A stretch of 64,000 nt of DNA from Triplophysa rosa (lineage: Eukaryota > Chordata > Actinopteri > Cypriniformes > Nemacheilidae): NCBI RefSeq assembly GCF_024868665.1, contig NC_079890.1, positions 35,696,296 to 35,760,295 of the forward strand, in the 5' to 3' direction. Under the pieces are notes generated by a model. The model had not been told where the DNA came from, did no database searches, and saw only the letters and a list, made by a program, of their open reading frames with translations. Positions 22,971 through 36,339 of the stretch are shown here, piece by piece. Position numbers and translations under genes: made by a program. Within the stretch, counting starts at the first letter, position 1. Every line of letters begins with the position of its first letter.

Positions 22971-23439
22971 AATGCGATGTATATTATGGTACAAATATAC
23001 ATAACACAGGGGTTAGTTAGGTGAAACAGGTGTGTTTAAATGACATGTAACGTACTACGGCGTTTCTACCACAGTGCTTGAAATAAACTGTCACGTGAAG
23101 TATTCTTCCAGAAGCAAGAGGCGCTTAATGCAGGATTGAAGTGAAAGAGTGATAAAAAGAAAGAAAGGCCAGCTGTTAGGAGGTGCACACAACAGCACTA
23201 ACCACACATATATAACATCACTTGATGCCGAGTTTCATCACATCAGCGCTTCATTACCTTCCGCTGGTCCTTTGATTACGACTCAAACGTCTGACCTGAA
23301 CTAAAGATGTGATTTCATCCTTACGCCCATATCGCAGCCATCATCCTTTCCAAACTTACACTAGCATTATTTTCTTGTGTTTTTTCTTATCTTTTTATGC
23401 CGTTGTTAGCATGCTAGAATCCTAGCATATTTTTAAAGG

Positions 23440-23785
23440 GGTTGTGCGAAGCTATTTCATGCATTCGGACTTATTTACACTGTTACAAGAGTTGGATTCT
23501 CATGCTAAACACGAGGAAATTGTCAAAAAACGAGTTGGACGTGGTTATAACGTGGTATTTCTATGCAAAATACACTCCCTCAGTTTTTGTACAAGTTTCG
23601 CAACGTTTTTTAAACCATGGATTATCGTGACGAAACAGAGGTCCTTATTCCTTTTATGGGCAATCGTATAGCTGTATTTGTTTTTTATAAACATGATCAA
23701 ACTAAAGGCTCTTCAGAGATATGAAGTATGCCATACTACTCTATAGGTCCTCAAGATTAACATGAGATTAGAAACTGCGTGTGTT
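23440..23785 (+). repeat. Short form of the THAP-bearing dispersed repeat
   Basis: Both ends match 53795-54505: 'tttacactgtta' near 23476, and 'gatcaaacta' followed by 'atactact.tatagg' and 'ctcaagattaa.atgagatt' near 23695-23770. The middle is about half as long and lacks the THAP-like segment. Short frames inside are not convincing genes. Confidence 0.65.
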
Positions 23786-24195
23786 GCCTCCGCTTTTAAC
23801 AGTTTCAAATCTCTGCCTTTTAACAGTGTCTAATTAATATCATTGACATATAAAAGAGCACCACCTCTCACCGTCAAAATCCTTTACGAGCAGCATGAAT
23901 GGCTTATATTTCGAAAATTATTTAATTCCTTTCCGGAAAGTCGTGTTCTGTAGTTTTCCTCTACTTCAATGTAATACCTGTCCGAAGACCTTGGTGAGTT
24001 GGTTCATGTGTGTGTTTGGTTATGTGTTGGCGCTAAACACAGTTGACAGTTGCCTTCCAGGACAGCAAATAAATATCACCGCTATAAAGACAGAAAATCA
24101 AGTCCAAACATTAGATCTGCACAAAGGACAGACTCAACTGAAGAATCCAGTTGTAAACATCTGTAAACAAACACTGGGATATGTCGAATAAGGTT

Positions 24196-24315
24196 ATTCA
24201 CATGTATACATTTGACAGACCATCCAAAGGTAATTACAGTGCCTTGAGAATCGAACCCACAACCTTTTTTTTTGATGCAGCAATGAAGCAACAACTGAAC
24301 TACAGGAACACTCAC
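24196..24315 (-). mobile_element. tRNA-derived SINE head (degenerate)
   Basis: Read on the minus strand: a box-A-like 'tagttcagttg' (24292-24302), then a box B 'ggttcgattct' (24247-24257), one base off consensus. An oligo-A run separates them. It is a Pol III promoter remnant of a SINE, not a functional tRNA. Confidence 0.65.
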
Positions 24316-24784
24316 AGGTCATAGGAAAAGATTCTCTAGATTGTCTGAGAATAGCCAAATCAACAATGTCCTTAGAAAAGGGTGGAAATAAAATTTCATG
24401 AGCTTTCTAATGACATCCCGTCTCCATCAATGACACTGCTTAGATAGAAAGATGCACGACCAGATTAGATAGAAAGGCATGATGGTTTTCAGGCCAATGT
24501 CCTTCACTTCTTTTGTCAATGGGTTGTAAAATACCAAATACAACATTTTCAGCTTTCCCAACCTATTGGTTACATATTGCACTTTTACAGTTATATATAT
24601 ATTTTAAGTATACATGTTTAATTTCTTGCAAATTCAACACAATGTCAATATGAATTGAAATGCATTTTAATTAAAGAGCCTTTTGGTTGTAAGTGGATTT
24701 TGATAACATGTTCTGGATCAGAGAGGTGAAGAGAAACACTTGCGCTGGGTTCTGTTCCGCTTAAGAGCTGTTAAAAATGTGCCA

Positions 24785-25110
24785 TCTTTGTTTAAAGATG
24801 AAGTGTGTAATTTTTTCAGTGTTAAAATACTTTCTCCTATCACAGTTTAAAGTACCGAGATAACTGTAAGCGGGTCATTTATTGGTTGACTTCCCCGGGG
24901 AGCGTAAACACAGTGGCGCTATAAAAACATTGCTTTCTGAGTGGTCCCCATGTCAACTTTTGGCTCAACCAATAGAATTTGAGACAGTACTGTGTGTCCA
25001 AACAATGGGGGACAGGAGTACACAAGAGCTTTTGCAATTTCATATGTTGCTCCTTAACACTTCAAATAAAAATAAACATTTGTGTCACGTAAACTGTCTC
25101 AGCTTTGCTC
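24785..25110 (+). repeat. Dispersed repeat 'gatgaagtgtgtaattttt'
   Basis: Recognised from memory as a common cyprinid repeat: start motif at 24798, then 'ttttggctcaaccaatagaa' near 24958. The frame 24882-25232 crosses it and has no recognisable domain. Confidence 0.5.
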
Positions 25111-25164
25111 TGAGAGGTTTTATATTTCTTCGGAGAAAAAAAAACATGACACAAAAACTGTTGG

Positions 25165-25248
25165 CTTTAAGGCAACATGTTAGGTGTTCCCTCATTTGCA
25201 AATTGCTTTGGATAAATGTGTCTCCTAAATGATCAAATGTAAATGTTT
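25165..25248 (+). repeat. SINE tail fragment
   Basis: 'ctttggataaatgtgtctcc' followed by 'taaatgatcaaatgtaaatg' is the 3' tail of fish tRNA-SINEs; no head was seen. Confidence 0.6.
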
Positions 25249-27031
25249 TTCAATCCCTTCAGATATGTGAAGGCTGACAGTCCAGCGTTTGTGTGGATTC
25301 ATGTACTTCTGGCTATCACGGAGCTCTGGGTTGACTCTATGGGGGCTTAACGCATTCCTTTATTTCATCAAGCCTTGATTACTTCTGTGAAGATTCTCTC
25401 CCTCTTTTTCATAATCTCGCGCCCTTCAATGAAAGCCTTTTTATTGTTCCACACTTTCTCATTTTGCTCTATTGTGCTCAACAGACCCTGTACAGAAGTG
25501 GCTCGTTGGCTTGAACGCTTATATAGTAAAACACCAATAAGTCTCGTCACAAATCTGAATCAGCTATCATGGATGAAGATAAGGGACCTATAGGCATTTT
25601 AGTGCCATGTTAAATATAAACAAAAAATAATCTTTTGAAATAAAGATGCATCATTACGAAAAAGGACAACAATATGACCTTTTAAATACTAAATAAAACC
25701 AGTGTTATATCATTATAAGATTTACAGTAAGTCATAGCAAAGTCTTTTACACTAAAAATAAAAACTGCAAGCATAACGAGATTTTATGTTCATATGAGTC
25801 GAAATCACCAAAGAAGCTGTCACAGGTGTGCTTTATCATTAATAAGAAATTTACCAATCAGTCAAGGACTGAAACTATATATTTTATAATATATATTTGC
25901 AGTATGCAACATCTCACTATTTTATCCATTGAGTTGACAGTTTCGTACATAACTGACTGACACCGCACAGACTTGCGAGGGGCATTTATTCATCTGCTGC
26001 TCAATTCAATGTCTAGCTAATAATCAATGCTGGAAAAATATGAAACATTTACCAGGAAAATGTTTATCATATACATAATTTTGTATGTACAAAACAGACC
26101 AAGAGAAACAAACCAACAGAAAGAAAAACAACTATGTTGATAAAACACGTTTTTAATTTCAACATTCATTTGTATTCATAACCCATTAAAATGACTCCAT
26201 GTTCAGCTCTGACTCCGGCAATAATATAGTTAAACTAATCTGGCAACGTTACAACATAAATTGCAAAACTTGGCAAACTGCTCAATCAAGTCGCCACATT
26301 AGCTGCACATGGTGTATCATTTCAAGTGCTCACTCTCCTCCTGCTGTCATTCAAAGCTTACGTCTAGCCAGCTCACTAGCATCAAAGACGACAAGAAAAA
26401 AAGTGATCAAACACACTCCATACAAAAGTGTATTTATCTTTCCCGATGGGCCATTAGAAAGGCAAGGTATTCATTTGTAAATTAAATTTGCCAACCAAAT
26501 TAAAGAGGGGAGGACATAATGGATGGATAGTAACACTGGAGTCTCAGAGTCGGGCATAAATAAATACAGGGAGGAGCCGGAGAGAAAGAAAGCATCTGGG
26601 GTGAAAAAAGAGAAGACCTTGCACAATATGTACAACTGGACATTAAAGGATTCTACAATGGGGGAGTGAAGAATTATGGGTAATGCTCAGTGGAACGATA
26701 TGAATTCAGATTTGTTTTCATATTAAAAAACGTTTTATTACCATGGCTTTGTTGTTTATTTTCATAACTTTAGTTTGAGATTTTATTCTTATGTTATAGT
26801 TTTACCTTTGTCCCGGACACAGACTTTTAATATCTGCAAATCATAAAATATTATTACCCTTTAAACAATAATAATCGAAACAAATAGTGAAATGATCATA
26901 ATATTTATTGTCTTCAAATTATTTATGCACCACTAATAAAGTTTTATCAAAATTAGTGTTCTAGGTTACCAAGGTAAAAATAGGAAAAATGAGCAATGTT
27001 ACGTGTTTAGAACATGAAGGAAAATCAAAGT
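25249..27031. other. No gene recognised
   Basis: AT-rich sequence with short frames only, and no transposon ends identified. Confidence 0.4.
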
Positions 27032-27343
27032 TAAATGGACAGTTCACCCAAAAATGAAAATTCTGTCATAATTTACTCACTCTCAGCTTGTTCCAAACCT
27101 GTATGAATTGCTTTGTTTTGATGAACACACGGGAAGATATTTGGAAGAATGTCAGATCTCATCATAGACTCCCATAGTTTTTATTTTCCTTACTATGGCA
27201 GTAAATGGGGGCTGAGATCTGACAATCTTCCTAATTTCTTCCTGTGTGTTCAGCAAAAAAAAGAAATTCATACAGGTTTGGAACCATCTGAGAGTGAGTA
27301 AATGATGACAGAATTTTCATTTTTGGGTGCAGTATCCCTTTAA
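27032..27343. mobile_element. Palindromic short inverted-repeat element (complete)
   Basis: The ends 'cagttcacccaaaaatgaaa' and 'tttcatttttgggtgcagta' pair across a roughly 310-bp palindrome, and 'tttactcactctcagcttg' pairs with 'gagagtgagtaaatgatga'. The centre carries 'ctatggcagtaaatgg'. This is the best-preserved member of the family in the window. It resembles the teleost short inverted-repeat elements described as Angel, but that name is from memory. Confidence 0.8.
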
Positions 27344-27484
27344 TATTCTCATGAACAGAATATTGTAAGTCACTTACAATCAAAGCTGCAATTTTATCAA
27401 ATTATGCAAAGAGTGTGAAAATATTGTTTGTGTGTATCTCAAAAACATAAACTGTTATGGAATTCAAATTTGCAAAAGCAGTCA

Positions 27485-28010
27485 CGGGGATGGTACCCTT
27501 TAAAAAGGTCCTAATATGTACCATTTATGTACAAAAACATATACATTTTTTATCAATATGTGCCTTGAAGTACTCTTAAAGGGCGAAGTATAGTTCCCTT
27601 TTTACGCGTACGCGAGGGACAGTGCACAAATTTCGTCATCAGAATAGTATGCGTGTACTGTGCACCGCCGGAATTTTGTTACCTCGCGAACAAAGTACGC
27701 GCAGATCGTGCATGCGCATTCCATTTCTTGCAGTAATTAGTTTAACCACCAGGTGGCAAATGCGTAACGGGAGCATCAATTCAAGGTAATAGAAGAAAAC
27801 CTGACCCCTGTGGGCCCGGAGAGGTATTGCAATATGTCGTAATGCGCATGCGTCAAGACCCGTGTGTACACGTATGAGTCGAAAGCAGTATACTTTACAC
27901 AGCTGTGCATTCGGCTGTACGCATACGCTCGCTTACACGTAAAAAAGTAAGTACGCCACAGGCTTTAGGTGCCAAAGGGTACTTAGCCCGAGTGACAGCT
28001 TTTGTACATG
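27485..28010 (+). repeat. 'ggtcctaatatgtacc' repeat split by an insertion
   Basis: The outer part has 'aaaggtcctaatatgtacc' before 27578. After 27945 it resumes with 'ggtgccaaagggtacttagc' and 'gagtgacagcttttgtacat', which I recall as adjoining pieces of one fish repeat. The middle is a different element. Confidence 0.6.
27578..27945. mobile_element. Nested CpG-rich element
   Basis: It starts 'aagggcgaagtatagttccc' and ends near 'cagtatactttacacagctg' plus 'cgcttacacgtaaaaaa'. Several 'cgcgtacgc' and 'gcgcatgcg' motifs make it unlike the surrounding AT-rich DNA. The family is known to me only as a common cyprinid repeat; the right end is approximate. Confidence 0.55.
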
Positions 28011-29744
28011 TATTTCTCACATTTTATTCAAAACTGTACAAAATATCATTTTCATCATCATAATTTTCATCACAGAATGCTATTAAACATATACTGTAAT
28101 TTGGATGTGGTGAAAATAACGAGTTTACTATCTAAAAGTACCCAGCACCAGGTGCCTATAGTTAAAGAAACCAATTACTATATATGATGTGCCTGACATT
28201 TTATTTCAGTTAGAACTACCAATAAATATTTCAATGTCGAACACTATAGAGATCAAAAGACAGCTGGAGTAAATAACAACATGAACCCTTTATGTTTCAT
28301 CACTAACCAGGACAATGTCCTTGTTTCTCATATCACATAATGAATATTTTTAACACGGACTTACAAACCCTGATGCACATCGTCCTACAGCAGAGCACAT
28401 AAAAACATTCATTTGTCACAGATGAGAAGCATGTCCGTATCTGAGCACCTAAGTCAGTCGTAACTTTTCCAGAATAATGTGTTTCTATTATTGAACTTGA
28501 ACGTTAAGGTGTAACATTGGCGCTTTTATCGGGAAGTTGTACCAGGGCAAGGAGGGGGTTGTTATTCCATGAACCGGTCGGGCATTAATCTCTGTCACAT
28601 GGTCCTCTCTGATATATACCCCTTCCAAATGAGCCGAGTGTGAACCCAACCTGCTTTTCTCCTGTCTGATAGCGGCACGCTTCAGGCCCCTGCATCATAG
28701 CTGACACTGACGCCTTGCTCTCCGAACAAACGTGGAGGGTAAACAAGAAGGAAGAATTAAATTTCCTCAACCAGGAACATGAACAACAAGATAACGTTGG
28801 GTGCTCAGTGAGGCTTTTTTCCCCCCTACCTCATTCATTGCGGTTCCTGTTCAACTTAAAGTCTATTACGACCAGCGCAATGGTTGCGTGACATGTTTGA
28901 TCAAAAGCAATTAATCACCTACTAAGAGAAATGGCTCTCGGCTTCAAGTGCGCCTAGAGAGAGTGGTCTTCCGTATAAACTATGTATGAGGACATTTAAA
29001 AAGCAAATAGGAAGGGATATATCATAACGTGCTGCTGATTAAAGAACGGAGAGCTCGGAACGGATCCAAACGCAGTGCATGGGTTCTCGATGTTCAGCGC
29101 ATCGGTACTTTCGACTTCATTAAGAGACCACCAGGAAAGATGGCTGGCATCAACACGCCAATGCCAAATTGTTTAATTATAAATGATTTATCACCAAACT
29201 GTCATTTGCTAAGCGGTAAACCCTCTTCCTGCCGAGCGCCGAGATTGCTCATTTACATTAAATGAGAATCACCGCTAATTCCACGCATACATTCTGAACT
29301 CAGCACGCATCCGCACGCGGCTGGTCCGTACGATGGTACCAGATTAGTACGGCCCTTCTGTACGGCAACTTCTTTATTATAAGCGAGTTAATCGATGTTT
29401 GATCTCACCGAGATTTCCCATAAAGATTAAAGCGGGATGCGGCCCCACGCACAGCCACATACATCAAACTCCAGCCTCTTCGCCGCAACTGTGAGGAGAA
29501 AAAAAAAACTGCGTTTACTAGCTTTGCTTATTATACGTACTGTAGGCCACCGAAACTCACAGTGTTTTGGATGCACCCTAGTGACAACCTATCGAACAGC
29601 TATTCACAGCAATGTGATGAAGGAGGTCTATACTTAGAAAGGGGTCATTATTAATAAATATATGCCTAAATATTCCTCAAAGTAATATATAAACCACATT
29701 TTACACGGCCAGAGGAAAGTGTGCGTTGGGTTCTTGCAAGTCAC
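28011..29744. other. No gene recognised; unique-looking sequence
   Basis: No transposon ends or RNA genes identified. Short frames (28585-28770, 29029-29265, 29437-29637) lack recognisable domains. Confidence 0.4.
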
Positions 29745-29845
29745 TAACACAATGTTTGGCTGTTAAAGCATTGCTTTATAGTTGCTAGCATCGTTGCTAG
29801 GGCATTTCTTGGTGGTTTCTAGAATGTTTTGTCTGGTTGCTTACT
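29745..29845 (-). repeat. Degenerate minisatellite-family fragment
   Basis: 'ttgctagcatcgttgctagg' and 'ttggtggtttctagaatgtt' are diverged forms of the motifs in the palindrome arm minisatellite. Confidence 0.5.
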
Positions 29846-32404
29846 GAGAAGATAACTATACATGTTTTGTATTATAGTTATTTTTTGTGTAAAAGGAAAA
29901 ATACTGAAGCATTTTCTATAGTAAATGGGGTATATGCACACGGAGCGTATTTCTTTCATTCAAAATAAGCTTATGGTAGTTTTTAGCCTATGGTGTCACG
30001 CAGCAAGTTGTTTCTTATCAATAAGCGGACAGGGAACCATTCATTTCCACAGACATGACAACACAGACAAAATATGTGCCAAAGTTTAAAAGTTATGTTT
30101 ACGTTACAAATCTCTCTGTTTGGGGAATAATAAGTGACACTCGTCCACACCACCGTTAAAACAAAGCACCAGAAAACAATATGAAATCCATTTACTGAAC
30201 ATTGTGCGAGGCTCTAACATGCCGGGCAAAGATAAAAATACACCTACATAAACACCACGCAAATGGTCAGAATGTATAGAAAAGACAAGTATTATGCCGG
30301 GAAAAGAATATCGCAGTACCATGGGGCCAAAAAAGCGAAGCCCTGATGGAAATGGGAAAACAATAATGAGAGAATTAAATATAGCCAGCAGATGAAAAAT
30401 AATAACATATCGATCTCACAAGCAGCACTTTAAAGGTGCATAATACCCTGATTCCTGGTATTGATCAAGCATGTGCGCTGTGTTAGAGTATCGCAGGGAC
30501 CCCCAGTGAGAGGGAGATTGCTTCAGATTTTGACCATGTTATTTATATAGCCTTATATTGGTCTGCGGGAGCCGAATCATCTAAACGACGCACGGGCTGC
30601 ATTCTACTCGCCGCATGAGACGGGGTCAGCGCGGGTTAAAATGGCATGATTGCATTAGTTCTTAAAAGGGCAAGAGATATCAACATGAAATTCAGCGATC
30701 AAAGTCATTTAAACTTCAAGAAAACAACATTCTGATGAAATGTTGCACAAATGTTCCATGTGAACTTTAGATGACTGCGCCCAGGTTGCCAATAACAGAC
30801 TGTTGTGATAAATAATTCACTGATCAACACACAACTAACGTAGCTCATTGTGATCAAATAAAAAGTCTAATTGTAAAACAAAGAACACATCCATTCAGAT
30901 ATCACTGCTTTAGGTCACATCGAAATCAAATCATGTCCTTACTTGAAAGCCAATTTTTCAGGTCGGTTAAATTACAAATGTGTTTCCGTTATGTTTACTG
31001 AGCATTTGGTGGCTAATGATGCGAAAAGGTGACTATCAATAACAAGAAGTAAACAACAGCTGAAAGTAACAAATAAAAGGTACATGAAATATGGTTATTT
31101 GTGTATTAAAGCAAAGTGAATTTAACAAAGTTAAACGTTTCATATTCCTGGTAAACATCACGGTATGTTTCACTCAGTCTAACGTGAGTTAGCCACACCC
31201 ACTTATTTACATACTGCATCATACACACAAAAACGGTTGCAATGTTGTTAAATATACAGGAACATGAATTTTCTAATGAAAATATTCTTCACCTTTTTTT
31301 TATTTCAAAAGTCAATTAAACTCCATTTCTTCAAACACAATGCCACTCATCCTTTAAACCACACACGATACAAACCCGCTATGCTAAAACGTATCTTGTG
31401 TGTTCTTTTCTTCTCTTGCAGAGCATCCGAGAGAAAAGGGCAAAATGAGAGAGTCTGATGTACGGTGTCAGTTCAACTATAGCAGAGTGTGAAACTGTCA
31501 CCGTGCATATCAGGCCAATGTGTTAACAACAGCCTCTTCTTTTAAGCGGAGACTGTTGGGGCCTGACGGAAAATGACACACGAGACATATGCAAAGCGGC
31601 CGGCTGAAGACTGGATTAGATTAGCATTGGGGGAAAACAGGTGGGCTTTTATTGGCTACATGATAATGTCAGTCTCTGAAACAGTCTCACTCTGCAAACA
31701 GACTAACTTGTGATTCATTCTGAGGGTTTGCTTGGAAATCGGAGTCTGAGTTTAAAGCGCGCCGTGTGCAAAACATGGGTGCGTGCAGTGAAGAGTGTGA
31801 TTCGTAGCAATGTTTCAAAGCCAAAAATGGCAGCTAATGTAAAGAATAGTAACTGGGGTTCACTTCAAGGCACATAAGTATGTTAAAAAACATCAGACAA
31901 ATCAACAGACTTAAAAACCGAAGTTTGTCGTGGTCTGGAAATGTAGTGTTCATCTGGCGACCCAGGAGGGTGAAATGAGTGACAGATGCTATGAGATTAC
32001 AAAGAATTATAATTAGACAAAGACGACATGAAAATATGAACGAGGAGAGCGGCGCCTTTATGATTCTTCGCAGAATTGACATATGGCACTATTTGTAAAT
32101 AACTGAGGCGGAGCACCAGAAACATATTGGATTCTATTATTATGAAATATGTGGGATTCCACAAAAACTAATGACTTTTAGAAGCAGCCAAATTTAGACC
32201 ATGTGAACAATATGCCAGCTTGCTATAGGGGATCTGAGCTGTCGGGGTACTGTCTGAAATAATCTGAAAACATTACACTTGAGGAATGTTAGACCATCGT
32301 ATGCTATTGTTGGACATATAGGACGACCACCGGAACCTTAAAATGTTAGAAAAAAATGATGAATTGCACTGCATTGAATAACAAAACAGCAAACTGTTTT
32401 TTCA
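29846..32404. other. No gene recognised
   Basis: AT-rich unique-looking sequence with short frames only. Confidence 0.4.
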
Positions 32405-32715
32405 GATTTTTCTTCTTAAATATCTTAAGAGAAATAAAAACAGAACTGTTAAAATACATGAAATATGGAGGTGTAAAATAAATATAGAGTTACAGAGAAT
32501 GTAGAGGTAAAATAATCTGGATTTAGGTCAATTTGATAAGAAATGTTTGAGTTAATATTGAGATCTTTAATAATATTGTCCTTTGATCGCAGACTTGGCA
32601 AATCTGAGCTCAGTTTGTGACATTGTTGACATCTCTTCTGAAACTCTAATGACAGAGATATTTTGATATCTGGGTCTTTCTCTTAGAAGAAACATGTGAA
32701 ACACAAGAGAATCAA
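32405..32715 (+). repeat. Dispersed repeat shared with 61035-61320
   Basis: Shares 'aaatctgagctcagtttgtg', 'acatctctt' and 'gaaataaaaacaga' with 61035-61320 in the same orientation. No coding content. Confidence 0.8.
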
Positions 32716-32979
32716 GCAAACGTTTCTATGTGCTCTCAATTAAATCTCAATGATGTCTAGAATAAATAATTGATATAGTTCTCATCTCATCTTGCGATCT
32801 TATAGGTATATTCTGCTATATTTAACACCAATTTTCAAAATACTTTTACCTTGATTCAAAAAGGGAATAATTAACCCTTTAAAAAAACATATTTTTTCTC
32901 ATTCTCTTTTTGCTAAAAGTGTAAAAGAACAATGAACATCTAAACTCTAAAGAACCTCATCATAACACAATCTCATTTT

Positions 32980-33395
32980 ACGTGGAAAATCTGTACAAAA
33001 TAACAGAAAAATTCTGTAAGATTACAGGGGTTTTTTTTCCGTTTTTTTACAGTTTTACAGTTTTTTTTTTTCAAAAAACGAATGTATGTTTTGAAATACG
33101 GTCGAAAACTGTACAATTACAGAAAAAGACTGCAAGTTCACAAGAATAACAGGAGGAAAGTGTCATTTTACAGGGAAACCCCGTTATTTTACAGTTTATT
33201 TCTGGTGCCCCAGCTGCCAGAATATTTCAGTTTTTTAACAAGATTTCTTTATTTAAATACAGTCAAAAACTATAAAATTACAGAACAAGACAACACATTT
33301 ACAAGAAAAATGGGGAAAACTATTTAATATATATCCTTGTATCCTATAATTTTACAGAAATGTATTTTTTACGTTTTTTTACGGATAACATTTTA
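32980..33395. repeat. 'attttacag / ctgtaaaa' repeat
   Basis: Many 'ttttacag' and 'ctgtaa' motifs alternate with oligo-T runs, a common fish fold-back repeat. Copies of 'aatacggtcgaaaactgt' and 'aatacagtcaaaaactat' show internal duplication. Confidence 0.6.
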
Positions 33396-34339
33396 CCAGC
33401 AAACAAGCCAACATCTGTTTCAGTGTTTCTGTTTCAGGAACTAATACATTTACCGTCTGACTTCAGCCAGTGTACTCACTTGTGCATTTACAGAGAATAG
33501 AAACTTTATTTTTAGGCCAAGCAAAGAGGAGATTGAAAATTGATTCGCAGAGGAGAATGTGTACTAAGCCGGACTGACAGACTCCATTGTAAGAAGAGCC
33601 AGTACCAGAGAGCGGAGGAGAGGAGGAACAGTCCTTTTTATCCTTGTAAAGTGCAGTCAAGGATAGGGTTTCTATAGAGGACATACTGGAGATGCAAATT
33701 TCTGCCAGCACGTTAAGCAGAAGCCATGGTGACTTTGCAAAGAGAGCTCAGAGCCTCTTGTCGGTGTGTGCATTGTAGCAGAAAGTTGATACGTAAATTT
33801 GACGGGGCACGTTCAGGTAGAATGAAATTAGATTTGGTATCTTTTTTTGTGAAAATCAAAGGCGACCGGACGCAAAGTAACATGCTGTGTATTAAGGAGT
33901 TTGCTTTTAGTTAGGAGAAACTCTGTTTAAGACAGGTAGAGCTGAGAGGTGTGGTGAATTTCACTGTGGTGAAAAAGTTAAAAGCACGGCTGTCAGATCA
34001 CAGGGAACAGACTAGAACATACGGAACATCACACCTCAGGATGTGTAAGAAAACCAAGAAGCAGCTAGCTGATAAGGCCTACACCGATCTGGCAAAAACA
34101 GGATAACGTTGTAAGACTGAACCATGAATTAACAAAGAACTTCAAGTAAAACTTATTAAATCAAAAAACATTTTATTACACACCTCTCCTGAATACTAAA
34201 CCCTGATCATTTCACTGTCTATATACTGTACATTTATAATTACAATTTTACAAATGAAATAAATTAACCACCGTTTAATCTGCTTCACATCAGGTTCCTG
34301 TTGACCCCGCCAGGGTTTATTTTGTGATTAAAACCAGCT

Positions 34340-34640
34340 GATTTTATGTTCTTCATGTGATTACAATTGTTGTAGTTTCGTCAATATTTTACATTTGCTT
34401 TTATTTTACTATATTTATTTTTAATGTCAATTTAAATTTCATTTTTAGCACGTGGTCTTGTCATTTTCTTATTAATTTACATTAAATATTGTTACATAGG
34501 TCTAATTTATTTTTATTTCAGTTCAAGTTTTGGTTTAGTTTTTATTTATTTCCAGTTAATAATTTTTGTGCCTCAACTTAAACTAAAGAAATGTTGCCTT
34601 AGTTGTAAACTAAAATAAGTTTATAAGAAAATATATTTTT
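34340..34640 (+). repeat. AT-rich dispersed repeat
   Basis: 'gttcaagttttggtttagtt' and 'gaaatgttgccttagttg' match a common cyprinid repeat. The last part resembles, in the opposite or shuffled order, the tandem unit at 38702-38925. Confidence 0.5.
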
Positions 34641-34769
34641 TAATTAACTAATTAATAAATAATGAATAAAAATAGACCATGAATAATTGTATTAATAAAA
34701 TAATAAATAATAAAAAGTTTGTAGGCCTACATTTTATTTGATTTTAATTAACATAAATGTTTTAATAGT

Positions 34770-34985
34770 TTTAGTAAACTACAACAACCCTGATAACTAT
34801 AAAGTTTTCTATAAAATTGTCCTAAAGTTAAGAGAATGGATAGAGTCCACACCACAACGTTTGAAAAAAACTGACAGCCAATCAAAATCTGTTCAAATTC
34901 AAACATACTGCGTTATCATTCCTTAGTGTGAACGTAACATTGTTATTATTTTTACAGTTACCATTCTTGGTGTGAATAGGCCTTA
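34770..34985. repeat. Dispersed repeat 'gataactataaag…ggtgtgaa'
   Basis: 'ccctgataactataaag' and 'gtccacaccacaacg' at one side, 'ccattcttggtgtgaatagg' at the other, pair loosely. A related end, 'gcccctggtgtgaacaggc', appears at about 54938. Confidence 0.5.
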
Positions 34986-35476
34986 AGACAGATTTCAAAG
35001 TGTGTTTAAAAATGGCTTTTCAAAAACTGAATTTCTGTACCTGCCTTCCACAGCAAAGTTCATTATGACACCGCTTTGACAAGAAACGATGGATTTGAGA
35101 GACAGGATAGATTCTACCCAGGAATCCTGACGTCCATTATGTTGAGGTGGTTTTGGAGCAGCATGGGGTATGTAGGCACTACACCCCGATGTCATTACGC
35201 ACACATTTAGAATTCTAAAAAGCTTCATCACAGTATGAGGGCGAAAAATTCACTCTATTACATCAACTGTAGGCCTAGCGCTGCTAAATGCATAAGTGGT
35301 GATAAATGACGGCTTAGATGCTACTTTTACTACACAACCTCCTGTCCTTCACAAAGGAATTCCGTATTCCCATATACAGTACAGTATACAGTGCGAGCAG
35401 GAAACCACCACCATCATTCTACAATCTAAACTATTTCAACAGACTCGTGCGTGCACATTTGCAAATGCCACTTTGT

Positions 35477-35703
35477 ATATGAAGAGTTTGGTTCCAAAAT
35501 GAGATTGATTTTTTTTTAATTTTCAAAAATCATGTTTTTTTTTATTGTCCATTCCAATTAATATCAATCAAAATGCAGTTGGTTTGTTTTGATTTAAGCC
35601 ATAATAGCTCAAAAAAATACAGCTAACTGACACAATAAAAACATGATAACATAATAAAAAACCTGATTTTTTATCTCATTTATGAACAAAACTCTTCATA
35701 TAT
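35477..35703. mobile_element. MITE with 'atgaagagtttggttcc' ends
   Basis: The ends 'tatatgaagagtttggttcc' and 'aacaaaactcttcatata' are inverted repeats. The interior 'tgtccattccaattaatatc' matches 57107 onward, where a second copy lies (57030-57175). It is short and non-autonomous. Confidence 0.75.
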
Positions 35704-36339
35704 TTGTGCATGCCCTCAACCACAGATGTAGCATTTATAAGCGTATTAGCTGAAGTTGACTTTCACACGGTACGGCTAACCGCTGCGATGCACCCAATTT
35801 CCCAGGGACTGAGGCGGCAATGGGGCGAAAAGACGCACTGACCGCATTTATTTTTAACACAACAGTTATATAACAGCCTGCCAACAGCCCAGTCATTTAA
35901 ATGGTCCAACTCATGTGCTATGCCGAAAGGGAGCCCGGTGAAGCAGTGCAATGGGCCCCTGTTGTACCACGAGCAAAAGGTTAACACAGCAGGGGGATTT
36001 AATGTCTTAATGACACTATAATGAATGTGGAAATATGGGCGAAATGTGTCTGTGAAGAGAGAGGACCCACCAATGCATTAATTATCACCCACGTGGCCGG
36101 GTGTACGGTACGGTAACGACAGCTGTGGGAGTGTGGGCCATTACCTCTGGGGATGTCAGACTCCAGTAAGGTGGTCTTCTCCATAGGAGGAGGTGGGGTT
36201 GGGCTCTCTTCATGTGGAGTTGCTGACAAAGTTTACAACCTTTTGTAATTCAACGGTGCAGAACTTTCCTTACAATTTGAACCGTGGTGGTACCATGGTC
36301 TTTAGATTTATAGATATATTTTAATAAATGCGAGTTTAA

